From contig VIGQ01001541.1 of the NCBI GenBank assembly GCA_009663005.1, positions 30,001-40,000 on the forward strand: a DNA stretch of 10,000 nt, in the 5' to 3' direction. Each line of letters begins with the position of its first letter. Within the stretch, counting starts at the first letter, position 1. The notes below the pieces were generated by a model. It made no database searches. It was given only the letters and a program-made list of their open reading frames with translations, and was not told where the DNA came from. The position numbers were made by a program, and so were the translations under genes. This DNA is from Actinidia chinensis (Eukaryota > Streptophyta > Magnoliopsida > Ericales > Actinidiaceae). This document shows positions 1 through 7,659 of this stretch, piece after piece.

Positions 1-247
1 ACTATTTCTCTCTCTATTTTTAAAAATTCAAAAATTCAATCCATCCAATAGTTTGCCTACGAAATTTACCCACATTCATTCAAAGTTATATAGCAATTTT
101 TTATCGAAAAATTCAAATTATGTTTTTTTTGGGAGGATTTTAGTCAAATTGTTTGTTTGAATATTGAATCAAGGATTCACAATGTATAATTATTATTTTT
201 TTTCCAGCTTAGTAAAGAAACTTTTGTAACTTTTTAATGTTTGTTTG
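1..247. other. AT-rich flanking DNA, no gene seen
   Basis: This stretch is rich in A and T runs, and I see no ORF, RNA gene or repeat in it. It does not resemble the sequence to the left of the second LTR copy at 9839, so the shared repeat begins at 248 and this is host DNA outside the retrotransposon. The five bases just before the LTR, GTTTG at 243-247, are the candidate target-site duplication. The matching copy would lie beyond the right edge of the window, so it cannot be confirmed here. Confidence 0.7.
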
Positions 248-1270
248 TGTTGTGGGTAAAAAAAACCACTGGGGCGAAGCAACCAACAGTCAATATTGAT
301 CGGTCCTCTCCCCTCGGTATTGTGCCTCAGATACTTAAAAGGGCGACCTGCACAAAACGAAAATAAGTAAATTGGCCGGGGCGAAGCCGCTCAAAACCCC
401 TCCGCGTGGAGATCCAGTTCAAAGGGATGACAGTAGTAAAAGAAGCTCAGGTAGAGTCACAGAGTAAATGTTCACGTACCTTTTTATAATGGGGGAGCGG
501 CCTTTTTAATAAACTGATAATGGCCGTGCCGCCTGGATCACGGCGAGATCTCAGATGAAAGTATTGAAAAAGAGATCTCGAAATGTAGGAAGACATAATT
601 GGGAAGAATTGCCACTGGTAGTATCCCGTAAATTGTGCGGTGTCGTGGAGTAGAAAATTCCGCGGTGTGCGTATAGATAGGAAATCGGTGGAGATTGAAT
701 CAAGCCAGTATTCTACCTCCCACGCCAAGGGCGAGGAGACAGCACTCTGGCTCTGGGCGAGTTTCAGTGGAGATAGCTTGGCGAGTTCCATCTGAACGTT
801 GGACTCGTTTTAACCACCTCGGTCAAGAAGGTTCGGATATAGCCACCTTCGGGGAGATCATGGCGACCAGTTCTGTGATGTGCTAGGGCGAACTTCTTTT
901 TGCCTTAGTCGTGGAGAATTTATCCCCAGCAGTAGCCCCCCTACTCGATAATGCCGAGGAGGAGTGAGGAATTTAACGAGTAGTTAGTTACAATCTTGGT
1001 GTCAAAATCTCCCAACAATCGGCACGGTCCTCTACAAACGAACAGTGGGCTAGAGCATGATTGCTGAAGCGGCGACACAAATGGCCAGGTGATTTTTAAA
1101 TGATTACTTTGTCCGGAAACACGGGTGTATTAAATACCACAGCTTGAAGGCGCGCTTAATGAGCCTTTAGCGGGAGACGCAATTATTACCCATTACCTCG
1201 GTAGACGGAACGGCGCCTGAATAGTAATCATTGCATTGAATGGATCTGAACTTAGTGTTTCTATATATCA
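248..1270 (-). repeat. 3' LTR of the retrotransposon, about 1.02 kb
   Basis: On the minus strand the LTR begins TGATATATAG at 1270 and ends CCACAACA at 248, giving the usual TG...CA ends. The left boundary is firm because the sequence shared with 9839-10000 starts here. The right boundary is inferred from the TG next to a purine-rich tract (minus strand) at 1271-1290, because the matching end of the other LTR is outside the window. A TATA box lies at 479-488. Small ORFs on either strand (for example 447-791 minus and 695-886 plus) match no protein family I know and are not called as genes. Confidence 0.85.
479..488 (-). promoter_or_regulatory. TATA box of the LTR promoter
   Basis: The minus strand reads CATTATAAAAAGG here, a good plant TATA box about 230 bases before the LTR end. 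Transcripts from the full 5' LTR would start roughly 30 bases further left in the equivalent position, near 450 in this copy, dividing U3 from R. In this 3' LTR the site would not drive the element itself. The equivalent box of the 5' LTR falls just past the window edge. The start site is inferred from spacing only. Confidence 0.6.
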
Positions 1271-1290
1271 TGGGGTCTCCCTCTTCACTA
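1271..1290 (-). other. Polypurine tract (plus-strand DNA primer)
   Basis: Read on the minus strand this is AGTGAAGAGGGAGACCCCA, directly followed by the TG that opens the 3' LTR. A purine-rich tract at this place primes plus-strand DNA synthesis in LTR retrotransposons. Its position, next to a TG and facing the primer-binding site 8.5 kb away, supports the 1270 LTR boundary. The CCCCA closest to the LTR is not purine, so the exact cleavage point is unsure. Confidence 0.6.
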
Positions 1291-1510
1291 GTAACTTTTC
1301 TGCTATTGTTGTCAAGCTATTGCTCTCGCATTTTTTCCTCCTCCGCCCTACTCGTGATCACCGGCGTCTTCTACTTCATTAAGTACTCTTCTCCTGACTT
1401 ATAGTTATCATTCTCGTAGTTTATGTCCCGTAATTCCGACGTAACTAAGATCGGGCGACCTAGATTCTACCTTCGTGGATCTCTGACCATTTAGAGAAGG
1501 CTCCCCCTAT
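1291..1510 (+). promoter_or_regulatory. Presumed 5' leader and promoter region of the antisense gene
   Basis: There is no convincing coding sequence between the LTR edge and the ATG at 1511. The plus strand is pyrimidine-rich (runs such as TTTTTTCCTCCTCCGCCC near 1330). The nearest TATA-like word on the plus strand is CTATATATCA at 1261-1270, at the very end of the LTR and about 240 bases before the ATG. This fits a promoter at the LTR edge with a leader of roughly 200 bases, but that is inference from position only. Confidence 0.35.
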
Positions 1511-2132
1511 ATGGCTGACTTAGGTAAATCAATCCCCGTCGTCGCCCTAGAGGGTTCACCTGAGGAGAGTCCTTTGATCACATTCATCCCTCAATAGAGG
1601 AAAAAACTATATCATGACCTTAGAGGAGCTGAACCTCTTCAGGGATACCTATTCTTTTCCTTCTAGGGTGCAGATAAGGCTTCCCGACGAAAAGGGAAGA
1701 CCATTACTTCTACCCGTCCAGGCAAGGTATCTTTTTACGAAAACGCGTTCCCCGCTGGCCTTCGTTCTCCTCTTCACTCCAACCATTAGGCTAATTCTTA
1801 TTCCTTCAATTCCTAACAATATCTGCCTGGCCCAACTCGTTCCCAACGCGTGGAGAAGCATTTGCTTTCTCTAAAAATTGCATTGTGCGGGTATATAACA
1901 AATACAACATCTCCCTTTTCGAGTTTAGGGAACTTTTTAGTCTATAGTAATCCTAACCGATCAAGGCTAGCTGTACTTCAGGTGAAGAACAAGAAGGTTC
2001 TTCTCGAAGGATACCCCCCCAGTAATGTTAAGGGTGGCAAGAGCAAGTTCTTCTTCGTCTCCGGCGATGCATGGGAAGATCCCCGAAGGAAACGTCTCGA
2101 GAGGGCGCCCTAAGAGTTTCCGAGGAGTGGGG
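1511..2132 (+). pseudogene. aORF first exon: N-terminal Transposase_28-like domain
   Basis: This is the best conserved part of the antisense gene. An acidic, serine-containing start (1511-1594, then a stop at 1595-1597 caused by a frameshift) leads into a domain read in two overlapping frames: 1614-1874, ending VPNAWRSICFL, and 1850-2113, containing VLLEGYPPSNVKGGKSKFFF and VSGDAWEDP. In the family these blocks are continuous, so a frameshift between about 1860 and 1920 is required. After 2113 the sequence still reads like PRSWGIP in a third frame. The exon end near 2132, at AAG|GT, is a guess based on where the T-rich sequence begins. Confidence 0.75.
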
Positions 2133-2318
2133 AATTCAAGGTCGTCGCGTCTTCTCTTTCTATTTTTTTTTCACTACTACCTGTTTTCGGTACTTTGAAT
2201 GCTCGGGTGGGCTAAAGGATGTTGTTAATTATTTGGCATATAAGCACTGCAATAATCCACCTCGCTTTTACGGCTACGAACCAAAAGTTTTTGAAAAGAT
2301 GTTGTTTTTTTTTGGGGG

Positions 2319-2352
<34 letters not shown>

Positions 2353-2409
2353 GTGGTTTTTTTTTTTTTTTTTTCGGTCGGTTCTAGAGTCGGGACGTTT
2401 TTCCTTCAG
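2133..2409 (+). other. T-rich stretch, probable intron of the aORF
   Basis: Protein similarity stops shortly before this stretch. The sequence becomes T-rich, with no family-like peptide in any frame, and carries the homopolymer tract at 2302-2374. It ends in a good 3' splice-like sequence, TTTTTCCTTCAG, at 2398-2409, while a GT is available near 2133. An intron explains these facts best, but the 5' end is poorly supported. The alternative is a degraded coding stretch. Confidence 0.4.
2302..2374. repeat. Interrupted poly-T/poly-G low-complexity tract
   Basis: The plus strand shows nine T (2305-2313), seven G (2314-2320), 31 T (2321-2351), GGTGG, then 18 T (2357-2374). It is by far the longest homopolymer in the window. 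In translation it gives only phenylalanine or lysine runs, which are not real protein. It lies in the presumed aORF intron. It may be a true T-rich tract expanded by slippage, or a basecalling or assembly artefact. Confidence 0.9.
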
Positions 2410-2843
2410 TACCCTGCTGTTGGAACTCAAAATCGTATCGCCTAGTTTGGCTTCCCCTGGTTCTAGGACGGCGGGCGAAATCTTCCGAGCGGAGAAGCTC
2501 CGAGCTCCCCGAGCGACGTGGGTGAGTCCCAAATCCCTCCATGAACAAGCTTGGCTAGAAAGCTCTTCCCGAGACGATTCAATTGATGTCTAGGATCCTC
2601 AGAACAAACCTGAGAAGTTGTTTACCTCCATCCCTGATCTGACCCTTTTGAGGTGTCAGGAGAAAACGTTCTGATTCCTATACTAGATCGTTTTTCAAAT
2701 GCTCCATGCTCGAATCCTCGTCGGAATCTTGTTTTCGGATTCGAGCCTACCGTCCGAGCTTGAATCGTATGGTATGATCCTTTCTTTTTTCTAGGCGATA
2801 ATTACTTTTCTAATAAAATCTGATTCGTATGTTGTTGTGGCAG
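2410..2843 (+). other. aORF middle: weak coding remnant followed by probable intron
   Basis: From about 2430 to 2590 one plus frame stays open (for example RTAGEIFRAEKLRAPRATW near 2468), but I cannot match it firmly to a known protein. It may be a short exon of the antisense gene. From about 2600 to 2843 all frames are stopped and the sequence turns T-rich. It contains TTTCTTTTTTCTAG (ending 2794) and TTGTTGTGGCAG (ending 2843), both acceptable 3' splice sites. The second one is three bases upstream of the next recognisable coding block, so it is the favoured intron end. The donor site was not identified. Confidence 0.4.
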
Positions 2844-3278
2844 CTTATGTCGAAGAGAGTTAGCTTTAAAAAGATTGGCGAGAACTCCGGGACGGCGGCG
2901 GGTGCGAGCTCTCGGACTCCCGTTTTGGCAAAGGGAGTCTAATTAAGCGAGAAGCGGCCTGATAGAGCATCACTAACTAGCTCGCCCGCACAAAGGGGAA
3001 GCCGATGAGGCTCGAAAGGAAAAGGGGTTGTCCATCGGCATTGAGGGCAAGAAGAGCGACTCGTCAGGCAAAGCCCGACCACTCTAGCCACCGATTCCTC
3101 GTCCTGGGGAGGTTCTCGGATCAATCTCGGCACTGTCCTGGGCCCCCACGGATTCTATATTGCGGCAGCCGTCTGTGGCGAAGACAAGTGCTGCGGGGGG
3201 TGATTCACCACGACAAGGGAGAAAGGTGGAGAACTCACTTGGATCAGACGGCGACGAAGCTTCCACGTGATTGGTCGG
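2844..3278 (+). pseudogene. aORF internal exon, basic region (broken)
   Basis: After the CAG at 2841-2843 the plus strand reads MSKRVSFKKIGENSG from 2847, continuing in frame to a stop at 2940-2942. It then resumes in other frames with an IKRE-like stretch, a basic block (RLERKRGCPSALRARRATRQ, from about 3008) and LDQTATKL near 3238, ending HVIGR just before a GT. The order, a lysine/arginine-rich linker leading into a helical part, fits antisense extra ORFs of Tat elements as I remember them. Several one-base shifts are needed to read through. Nothing here suggests an enzyme; charge and low complexity suggest a flexible linker, possibly with a nuclear localisation signal (inference). Confidence 0.6.
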
Positions 3279-3358
3279 GTACTTTTTTTTGGGGGGAGCT
3301 TTCAATTTTCTTAGCGGGAATTATTGCTCGGGTTGTTAAAAGTGTTCCTTTCTTATAG
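3279..3358 (+). other. Probable 80-nt aORF intron
   Basis: The segment starts GTACTTTTTTTT and ends TTCCTTTCTTATAG. It is T-rich and has no coding similarity, and it separates two blocks that read HVIGR and, just after it, a VVLS/SFLAVR-like peptide that are adjacent in the family. GT...AG borders, size and polypyrimidine tract are typical of a plant intron. The acceptor could instead be the AG at 3360-3361. Confidence 0.65.
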
Positions 3359-3877
3359 TAGGCGTGGTGCTCAGTTCGTTCTTTGGCCGTCCGTAGTAGG
3401 GAGGCTGGGGAGTAGGCAATCTTCTTCAAGAGGGGGCGAGATGCTCCATGGAAACTGAGATTGCTCGCCTCCAGGAAGGTTGTTGCTGACTTGGAACAAC
3501 AATTTGCTGAGTCCCGTACTCGTGACAGGCATGCCAAATGACGAGATTGCAAGGCGAAGAGCGACCGAGATTCGCGGTCCGACAGTCAAGAGGTCAGGGA
3601 GTGTTGGTGGAACGAGCTGCGGGAAGATTGAATAAAGCCAAAGAGTTTGCCAGGAGGAGTTCAAATCTCGTAAGAGTTCATGGTGGCAGTGAAGATTACG
3701 GCCTCCAAAACTTTGGCGAGGGGTTTAACTTCTGCAAGGTGCAACTTCGCCGACATCATTCCAGACCTTGCCATCGACCTTGAGGGCCCCTGTGGTCGAT
3801 CAATATTGCTGGCGGAGCAAGACGAGGCCGATGAGGAGAATGAAAAGGAAAAAACGGGCGGAACGAGGGGGTTCTAA
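3359..3877 (+). pseudogene. aORF last exon: helical region and acidic C-terminus (broken)
   Basis: Immediately after the intron the plus strand reads like a VVLSS-SLAVRSREAGE segment. A long charged helical part follows, with EMETEIARLQE near 3449 and further Arg/Glu-rich pieces to about 3690, in shifting frames. This suggests a coiled coil. The frame open from 3680 reads IIPDLAIDLEG at about 3758 and then an acidic tail, LLAEQDEADEENEKEKTGG, ending at the stop at 3875-3877. A dense Glu/Asp tail closing the protein supports this as the true 3' end of the gene. Confidence 0.65.
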
Positions 3878-4297
3878 AGATAATGCCGAGTGAAAAAAAT
3901 TTTTTTTTTTTTTTAGATGTAATTTATCATTTGAAGGTAAAAAATCTTTGTTCCCGTTCTTTGTTATATGGTTTGTGTAATGTGATCATGAGTTCTGGTG
4001 GTGAAAATTCTCATAAAACGACACAATATGGCGGACTCAATAATGGCGATAAAGTTCTTTTGTCATTTGTTTTGAATTGGCGATCTCATTATTTTGAATT
4101 GGTGATCTCAATATTGGCGACATCAATAGCGGCGATCAAGATGTCATTCCGTAATGGATTGGAGACTAATATTGGTGACATCAAAACTTTTGTAAAACAA
4201 CGAGAGAAAACCATAGGCGAATCGCAAACAATTTTCAATATAAAAATCACAAATCATAAAATATTGGGGCGTGGATGGACGTTTCATGGCTGTCATC
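3878..4297. other. AT-rich spacer between convergent aORF and pol ends
   Basis: The last aORF stop (3877) and the pol stop (4298-4300, minus strand) face each other across this spacer, so it should hold the 3' untranslated regions and poly(A) signals of both units. The plus strand opens with a T14 run near 3901-3914. One plus-strand frame stays open from 3883 to 4368 (161 codons), but the translation is low in complexity, matches nothing I recognise, and runs into the antisense of the conserved integrase end. I therefore do not call it a gene. A degenerate short repeat occupies 4028-4185. Confidence 0.7.
4028..4185 (+). repeat. Degenerate ATTGGCGAYCTCAAT-like short repeat, about seven units
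   Basis: Related words occur at ATGGCGGACTCAAT (4028), AATGGCGATAAAG (about 4042), ATTGGCGATCTCAT (4076), ATTGGTGATCTCAAT (4098), ATTGGCGACATCAAT (4113), AGCGGCGATCAAGA (4128) and ATTGGTGACATCAAA (4171). Spacing is irregular, from 15 bases to more than 30, so this is a cluster of similar words rather than a strict tandem array. It lies in the untranslated spacer between the convergent units. Confidence 0.6.
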
Positions 4298-5460
4298 TTA
4301 TTGATAGTATTTTTCAAAATGCTCGGCATTTTAGGGATGTAAAAGGCTTTTCCGTTCGGGTCTTCTGAACCAGTAATCCCTGGTCTAGAGACCCTGATGA
4401 CTTATAAGGTTCTTTAGTTGGTACACGGGTATCTCCGCAAGACAGGTAGCCAGAAGGAACGATCGGTGTTGACCATTTGATTGTAGTAATATTTGGCGAC
4501 TTGGCATTTGTAAGCTGATGGGCGTAGTTCAGCCTCTCTCTTCTCTCTTCGAGGAGGATCCAAGTTAAAGGCCTGAGGCTCGGCCTCATGCTTCTGTCGA
4601 AATTCGAAGTCATGATGCTTGGCTACCTATTTCTACTGGTATGACCGATTTTAGTACCGAGACCATGGATATGGAGTTGCGCCGTAGGAATAAGCTAGTG
4701 TATGATAAGCCCAAAGTATTGTGGCAAGGTCTTTAGCCCATTCGCTTTTCGACCTCTCTACACCTTGCCTTCAAAATCCATAGGATAGTTACGATTGGTT
4801 ATTTAACTTGCCCATTAGCATGAGAATGACGGGAGAGAGAAATGATGGAGATGGCAAGATACGAGCAGAAAACTTAAAACTGTCATTATCACACTTTCCT
4901 TGCGTGTCCGAAGATGAAACCTTTGGAATCCGAATCTTCAAAACAAGGGCTTCCATACGAAATCCGGGTATTCTTCTCGGTAAAATCTTGGCGAAGGCTG
5001 AGTTTCTATCCATTATAAAGTAGTTATGGAGCCGATCAAAACATTTCTTTTGTAAGGGAGCTTGTGGTAGGGAAATCAGGGGTCTATTCCCCACTGGGCG
5101 AAGGCCAAGGGTTGACATCGGTACATCTCAGTGACGGGAGACGGCTGAAGGGGGCAAACCTCTGACACTTGTCGCATCTCCTTATATATGTGGCCGCATC
5201 TCGTTCTATTGGTCGGCCAAAAAAAATCCTTTAGCATGGTTTTCCTCGCCAATGACCTTGCTCCGGAGTGATTCCGCAAAGATGCCTTCGTGTATTTATG
5301 CTCTTTGGTCGGAGACATTTCAAAAGTGGTCCTAAAAAATACCTTTTGTATCAGCATTCCTTTGAAAATACAAAACCTTGCGGATTGGTATTGGACGGCG
5401 AGCTTGGAGCTTATCTTTTGGCAGGATCACCCTCTCTGGAGATAGGCAATAATCTCCATC
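4298..5460 (-). pseudogene. pol: Integrase of gag-pol (broken), C-terminal end of pol
   Basis: Integrase inserts the cDNA into the genome. From the right, the zinc-binding HHCC region includes NHSGARSLARK (about 5255-5285) and a CDKC at 5165-5176. The catalytic core opens with FAQWGID, whose Asp codon at 5082-5084 is the first DDE residue. The second is in IPKVSSSD near 4905-4930. The place of the third, the Glu normally following an ANGQV-like motif, is disrupted near 4800, where a lysine codon and stop are read. A WAYHT block (about 4690-4710) and LLEERRERLNYAHQ (about 4520-4560) mark the C-terminal part. The protein ends NAEHFEKYYQ with the stop at 4298-4300, the usual ending of Tat integrases. 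The frame shifts repeatedly, so no integrase can be made from this copy. Being last in pol, it identifies the element as Ty3/gypsy rather than copia. Confidence 0.93.
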
Positions 5461-5559
5461 CATTTCAAGTCAGATTTTTCTTTGCTTGGAGGATTTGATT
5501 GGCGGACCCCAATGGTGGCTAGATAGAATTTCCAGAGGTATGGCACCTGTTAGAAATAA

Positions 5560-5970
5560 ACTCAACGTTGATGCCAGATTAGTTAAGCCGTCTTCCTTTT
5601 TATTTCCTCTCGGGGAATTAGTGGATTTTAAACATCCGTTGATCTTTGCGAACGCCAACCTTACCTCGCCCACATAAGCATCAATTCTCTGCATCCTTGG
5701 CGAGGTAGTCCCCTTGGACTGGTTTACCACCAGTTGGAGTCACTGAAGGATTCAAAGATTGTGCCCCTAACTCCATCGTACTCTCAGTCCGGAGCAGGAG
5801 GGCTCGTACTCGGCTTCCAGTGTAGTGGCTTTAAACCCCATTCTTATGGCGGACTCCATTGTTCGCCTGATGGAGTTTGTATGGAACGAGCCCTGCACCA
5901 CAACCGTGCAGTTAGAAGAGCCATCGGACGAATAATATCAAATGGGTTGAGTCGTTTCTGAGGTTGGTTC
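5560..5970 (-). pseudogene. pol: Second, archaeal-type RNase H (aRNH) domain (broken)
   Basis: Between the first RNase H and integrase lies another RNase H fold. The minus strand reads SSDGSSN (Asp codon at 5923-5925), then MESAIRMGFKATTLEAEYE (about 5815-5870), a FSDS motif near 5740 and NKKEDGLTNLAST near 5565-5605. These are the standard blocks of the archaeal-like RNase H that plant Tat elements gained in addition to the Ty3-type one. The metal-binding acidic residues of these blocks are still visible, but a one-base loss right after FSDS shifts the frame into a stop. Its role is probably RNA removal during reverse transcription. The domain is the clearest single marker of the Tat clade here. 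Confidence 0.88.
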
Positions 5971-6039
5971 TTTAGGGAATTTCCGTTTCAGGAGGAGCTG
6001 TTTTCTGGTGTGGAGTGTTCATGGGGTAGATTCGACAAT

Positions 6040-6500
6040 GAAATCAGCCGGACCTGCGGCTTTATGGCCATCATCGGACTGTATCAATGTGGAAACTCAC
6101 TTAGGCGATGGACCATTTAAGAAAGCGACCCGACGTGTCTGGTCGTAAGAATATTGATTTATGGTTGATCAGTCAGTACTATAATGGGATAGGCTGAAAG
6201 TATGACGAAGTTTTTTGGCGGCGATCATTAGGGCGTAGGCGAGCTTTTCGATTTTCGGAATCTGGCCTCTAACCCATAAGCCTTTGCTCACGTAATATAT
6301 TGGTCTTTGGACCTGATCTCTTCCGGATGAGCACAGCACTCACTGCGGCAGGCGAGATAAATAAATAAAGGATACGGAAAGATCTTCGGCCGGTGGGGGG
6401 TGGTGGGGACTATGAGTAAAGGCAAGACCGAGAGATACTCTTTCAGCTGTTGGCATGCATTTTCAGATTCATTGTTCATCGAAAAGGTCTGGCTTTTTCT
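6040..6500 (-). pseudogene. pol: Ty3-type RNase H domain of pol (broken)
   Basis: The domain follows the reverse transcriptase thumb/connection region and degrades the RNA strand of RNA/DNA hybrids. Readable blocks on the minus strand are FRIFRKSQTF with ENACQQLKEYLSVLPLL (about 6415-6510), LFIYLA, a YYVSKG-like piece near 6290, IEKLAYALMIAAKKLRH (about 6195-6250) and YPIIVLTDQP (about 6150-6180). Then come an RPDTSGRFLKWSI-like stretch (about 6105-6140) and a piece resembling ADFIVEFTP near 6035. These follow the normal order of gypsy RNase H. Several frameshifts and stops separate them, so the domain is not expressible as written. Confidence 0.88.
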
Positions 6501-7470
6501 AAAGATTCTAAAGAAGGAGGCACTTGTCCGCAAAAATTTTGGGAGACAAACTGTTGAGGGCGGCTACTCGCCCAGTATAGCTGGTGTACTTCTCGGAATT
6601 TCTAGGCGAGGAAGCCATCGCGGTTAGGGCTTGGATCGATCCGGAGTTACCTCTTCCACGCTTGGTGACCAAAAATCTAAAAATTTCCGGATGACACTCA
6701 AAAGATGATTTGGAGGGATTCACATCATCGATTTGGCGACGCAGGATGCTAACTGACTTCTCTTTAAGGTGGCGATGTTGGATCGGATATGATCGGGACT
6801 TTTGACCAGCATATCACTATTGTACACTTCATGTCTTCCCATTTGTTCCTTGTTGAACATCCTTATTGACTAACCTTTGATTACGTCACCCCAGCGGGTC
6901 TTCAATCCGAATGGCTAGGACTCTTGTAATAATATAGCCCGTATGTGATAAAAAAAAGTTTTCTCAATGTCAGGAGGGTTACATTTTGATCTCGGTGATA
7001 TCCCGAAAGGGCCGCCATAAAACAGGAGCTCGTGGCTTGGAGGGTGGCATCGACTATTAAGTCGATTTTCGGCAAGGGAAAAACGTCTTTGGGCAAGCCT
7101 TGTTTGAGGGTCGGTTGAAATCGACACAACTCTCCACTTTCCTCCTTTTTGGGGGGACAGACTACGACATTGGCGAGTCAATCCGGGATAGTGGCTTATC
7201 GGACGACGTTCGCCTCTGAGGAGCTTATTTACTTCGCGTCTTCAATGACCTTTCAGGCGTTCAAGGGCAAACTTCCTTCGCTTTTGGCGAACATGGAGAA
7301 TATTTCGGGTTGCGTGGAATTCGCTTATGCATGGCAATTTCCGGAAAACAAATGCCAGAAACATCTCCTTTGTGACCAGGCGAATACGTCAGAGTTTCTA
7401 TTTCAAGAAATTTATTAAGGCGAAATAAACTCGTCGGGTAAGTTCCGTGCCGATCATGATATGGCAATCA
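6500..7470 (-). pseudogene. pol: Reverse transcriptase domain of pol (broken, catalytic Asp residues replaced)
   Basis: Reverse transcriptase copies element RNA into DNA. The block DVFAWS (7373-7390) and PEIAMHK with NPKYSP open the region, followed by KKGGKWRV (about 7140-7165) and GLPKDVFPLPKIDLIVDATL (about 7035-7100). In motif A the family's FMDAFSGY is here FMAALSGY: the catalytic Asp codon is GCG, Ala, at 7013-7015. After a QRLVNK block, motif C, normally YVDDM, reads YNSDM (6810-6824), so the first of the two catalytic Asp is Ser. NPSKSSFE and GRVAALN (about 6550-6720) form the connection part. The frame breaks several times. About 180 bases further right (7480-7660) would be the protease-reverse transcriptase linker, in which I recognise no motif. 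Confidence 0.93.
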
Positions 7471-7659
7471 GGGCTTATGGATGTATGGAGATAGGGACGA
7501 CTTCTTCAAAGGCTTGGTGTTATTGGGTTTTCTGTGGTTATGTGGTATGCCAGGGTAAGTTGTTCCACCTTAATCTCTCAGTACCTCGGTGCTCGCCATG
7601 TTCGCAATTGCTATTGGATGGGGAGGAACTGAAGAGGTCTGACTTCATGGCTTGAAATG

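Larger units (their letters stand above)
1511..3877 (+). pseudogene. Antisense extra ORF (aORF) of a Tat element, Transposase_28-like, multi-exon, frameshifted
   Basis: This gene lies on the strand opposite gag-pol, between pol and the 3' LTR, exactly where Tat elements are known to carry an antisense extra ORF of unknown function. The probable start is ATG at 1511 (MADLGKSIPVVALEGSPEES). The frame shifts near 1595 and continues from about 1614 with LEELNLFRDTYSFPSRVQIR, and the motif LAQLVPNAWR near 1825-1855. That motif is characteristic of the family annotated in plants as Transposase_28 (putative gypsy-type transposon domain). FFFVSGDAWEDP follows near 2056-2090. The later parts are a lysine-rich stretch (MSKRVSFKKIGENSG at 2847), a long helical, charged region (about 3440-3720) and an acidic tail (QDEADEENEKEKTGG) ending at 3877. 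At least two introns are likely. The frame is broken many times. The product's role is unknown; despite the family name no transposase activity is shown. Confidence 0.85.

Noticed and set aside
447..886. Two overlapping small ORFs (minus 447-791, plus 695-886) inside the left LTR
   Set aside because: They lie in LTR sequence, have no recognisable motif, and the minus one crosses the TATA box. They are chance frames.
2212..2593. ORFs rich in Phe or Lys around the homopolymer tract
   Set aside because: The residue runs come from poly-T/poly-A. There is no family similarity on the minus strand and the tract is probably intronic.
3005..3358. 117-codon plus-strand ORF read as one separate gene
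   Set aside because: It mixes frames of the aORF exon and runs through the T-rich stretch that looks like an intron. It is part of the broken antisense gene.
4028..4185. CRISPR-like or satellite array
   Set aside because: Units are short, degenerate and irregularly spaced without spacers of constant length, and the context is a plant retrotransposon.
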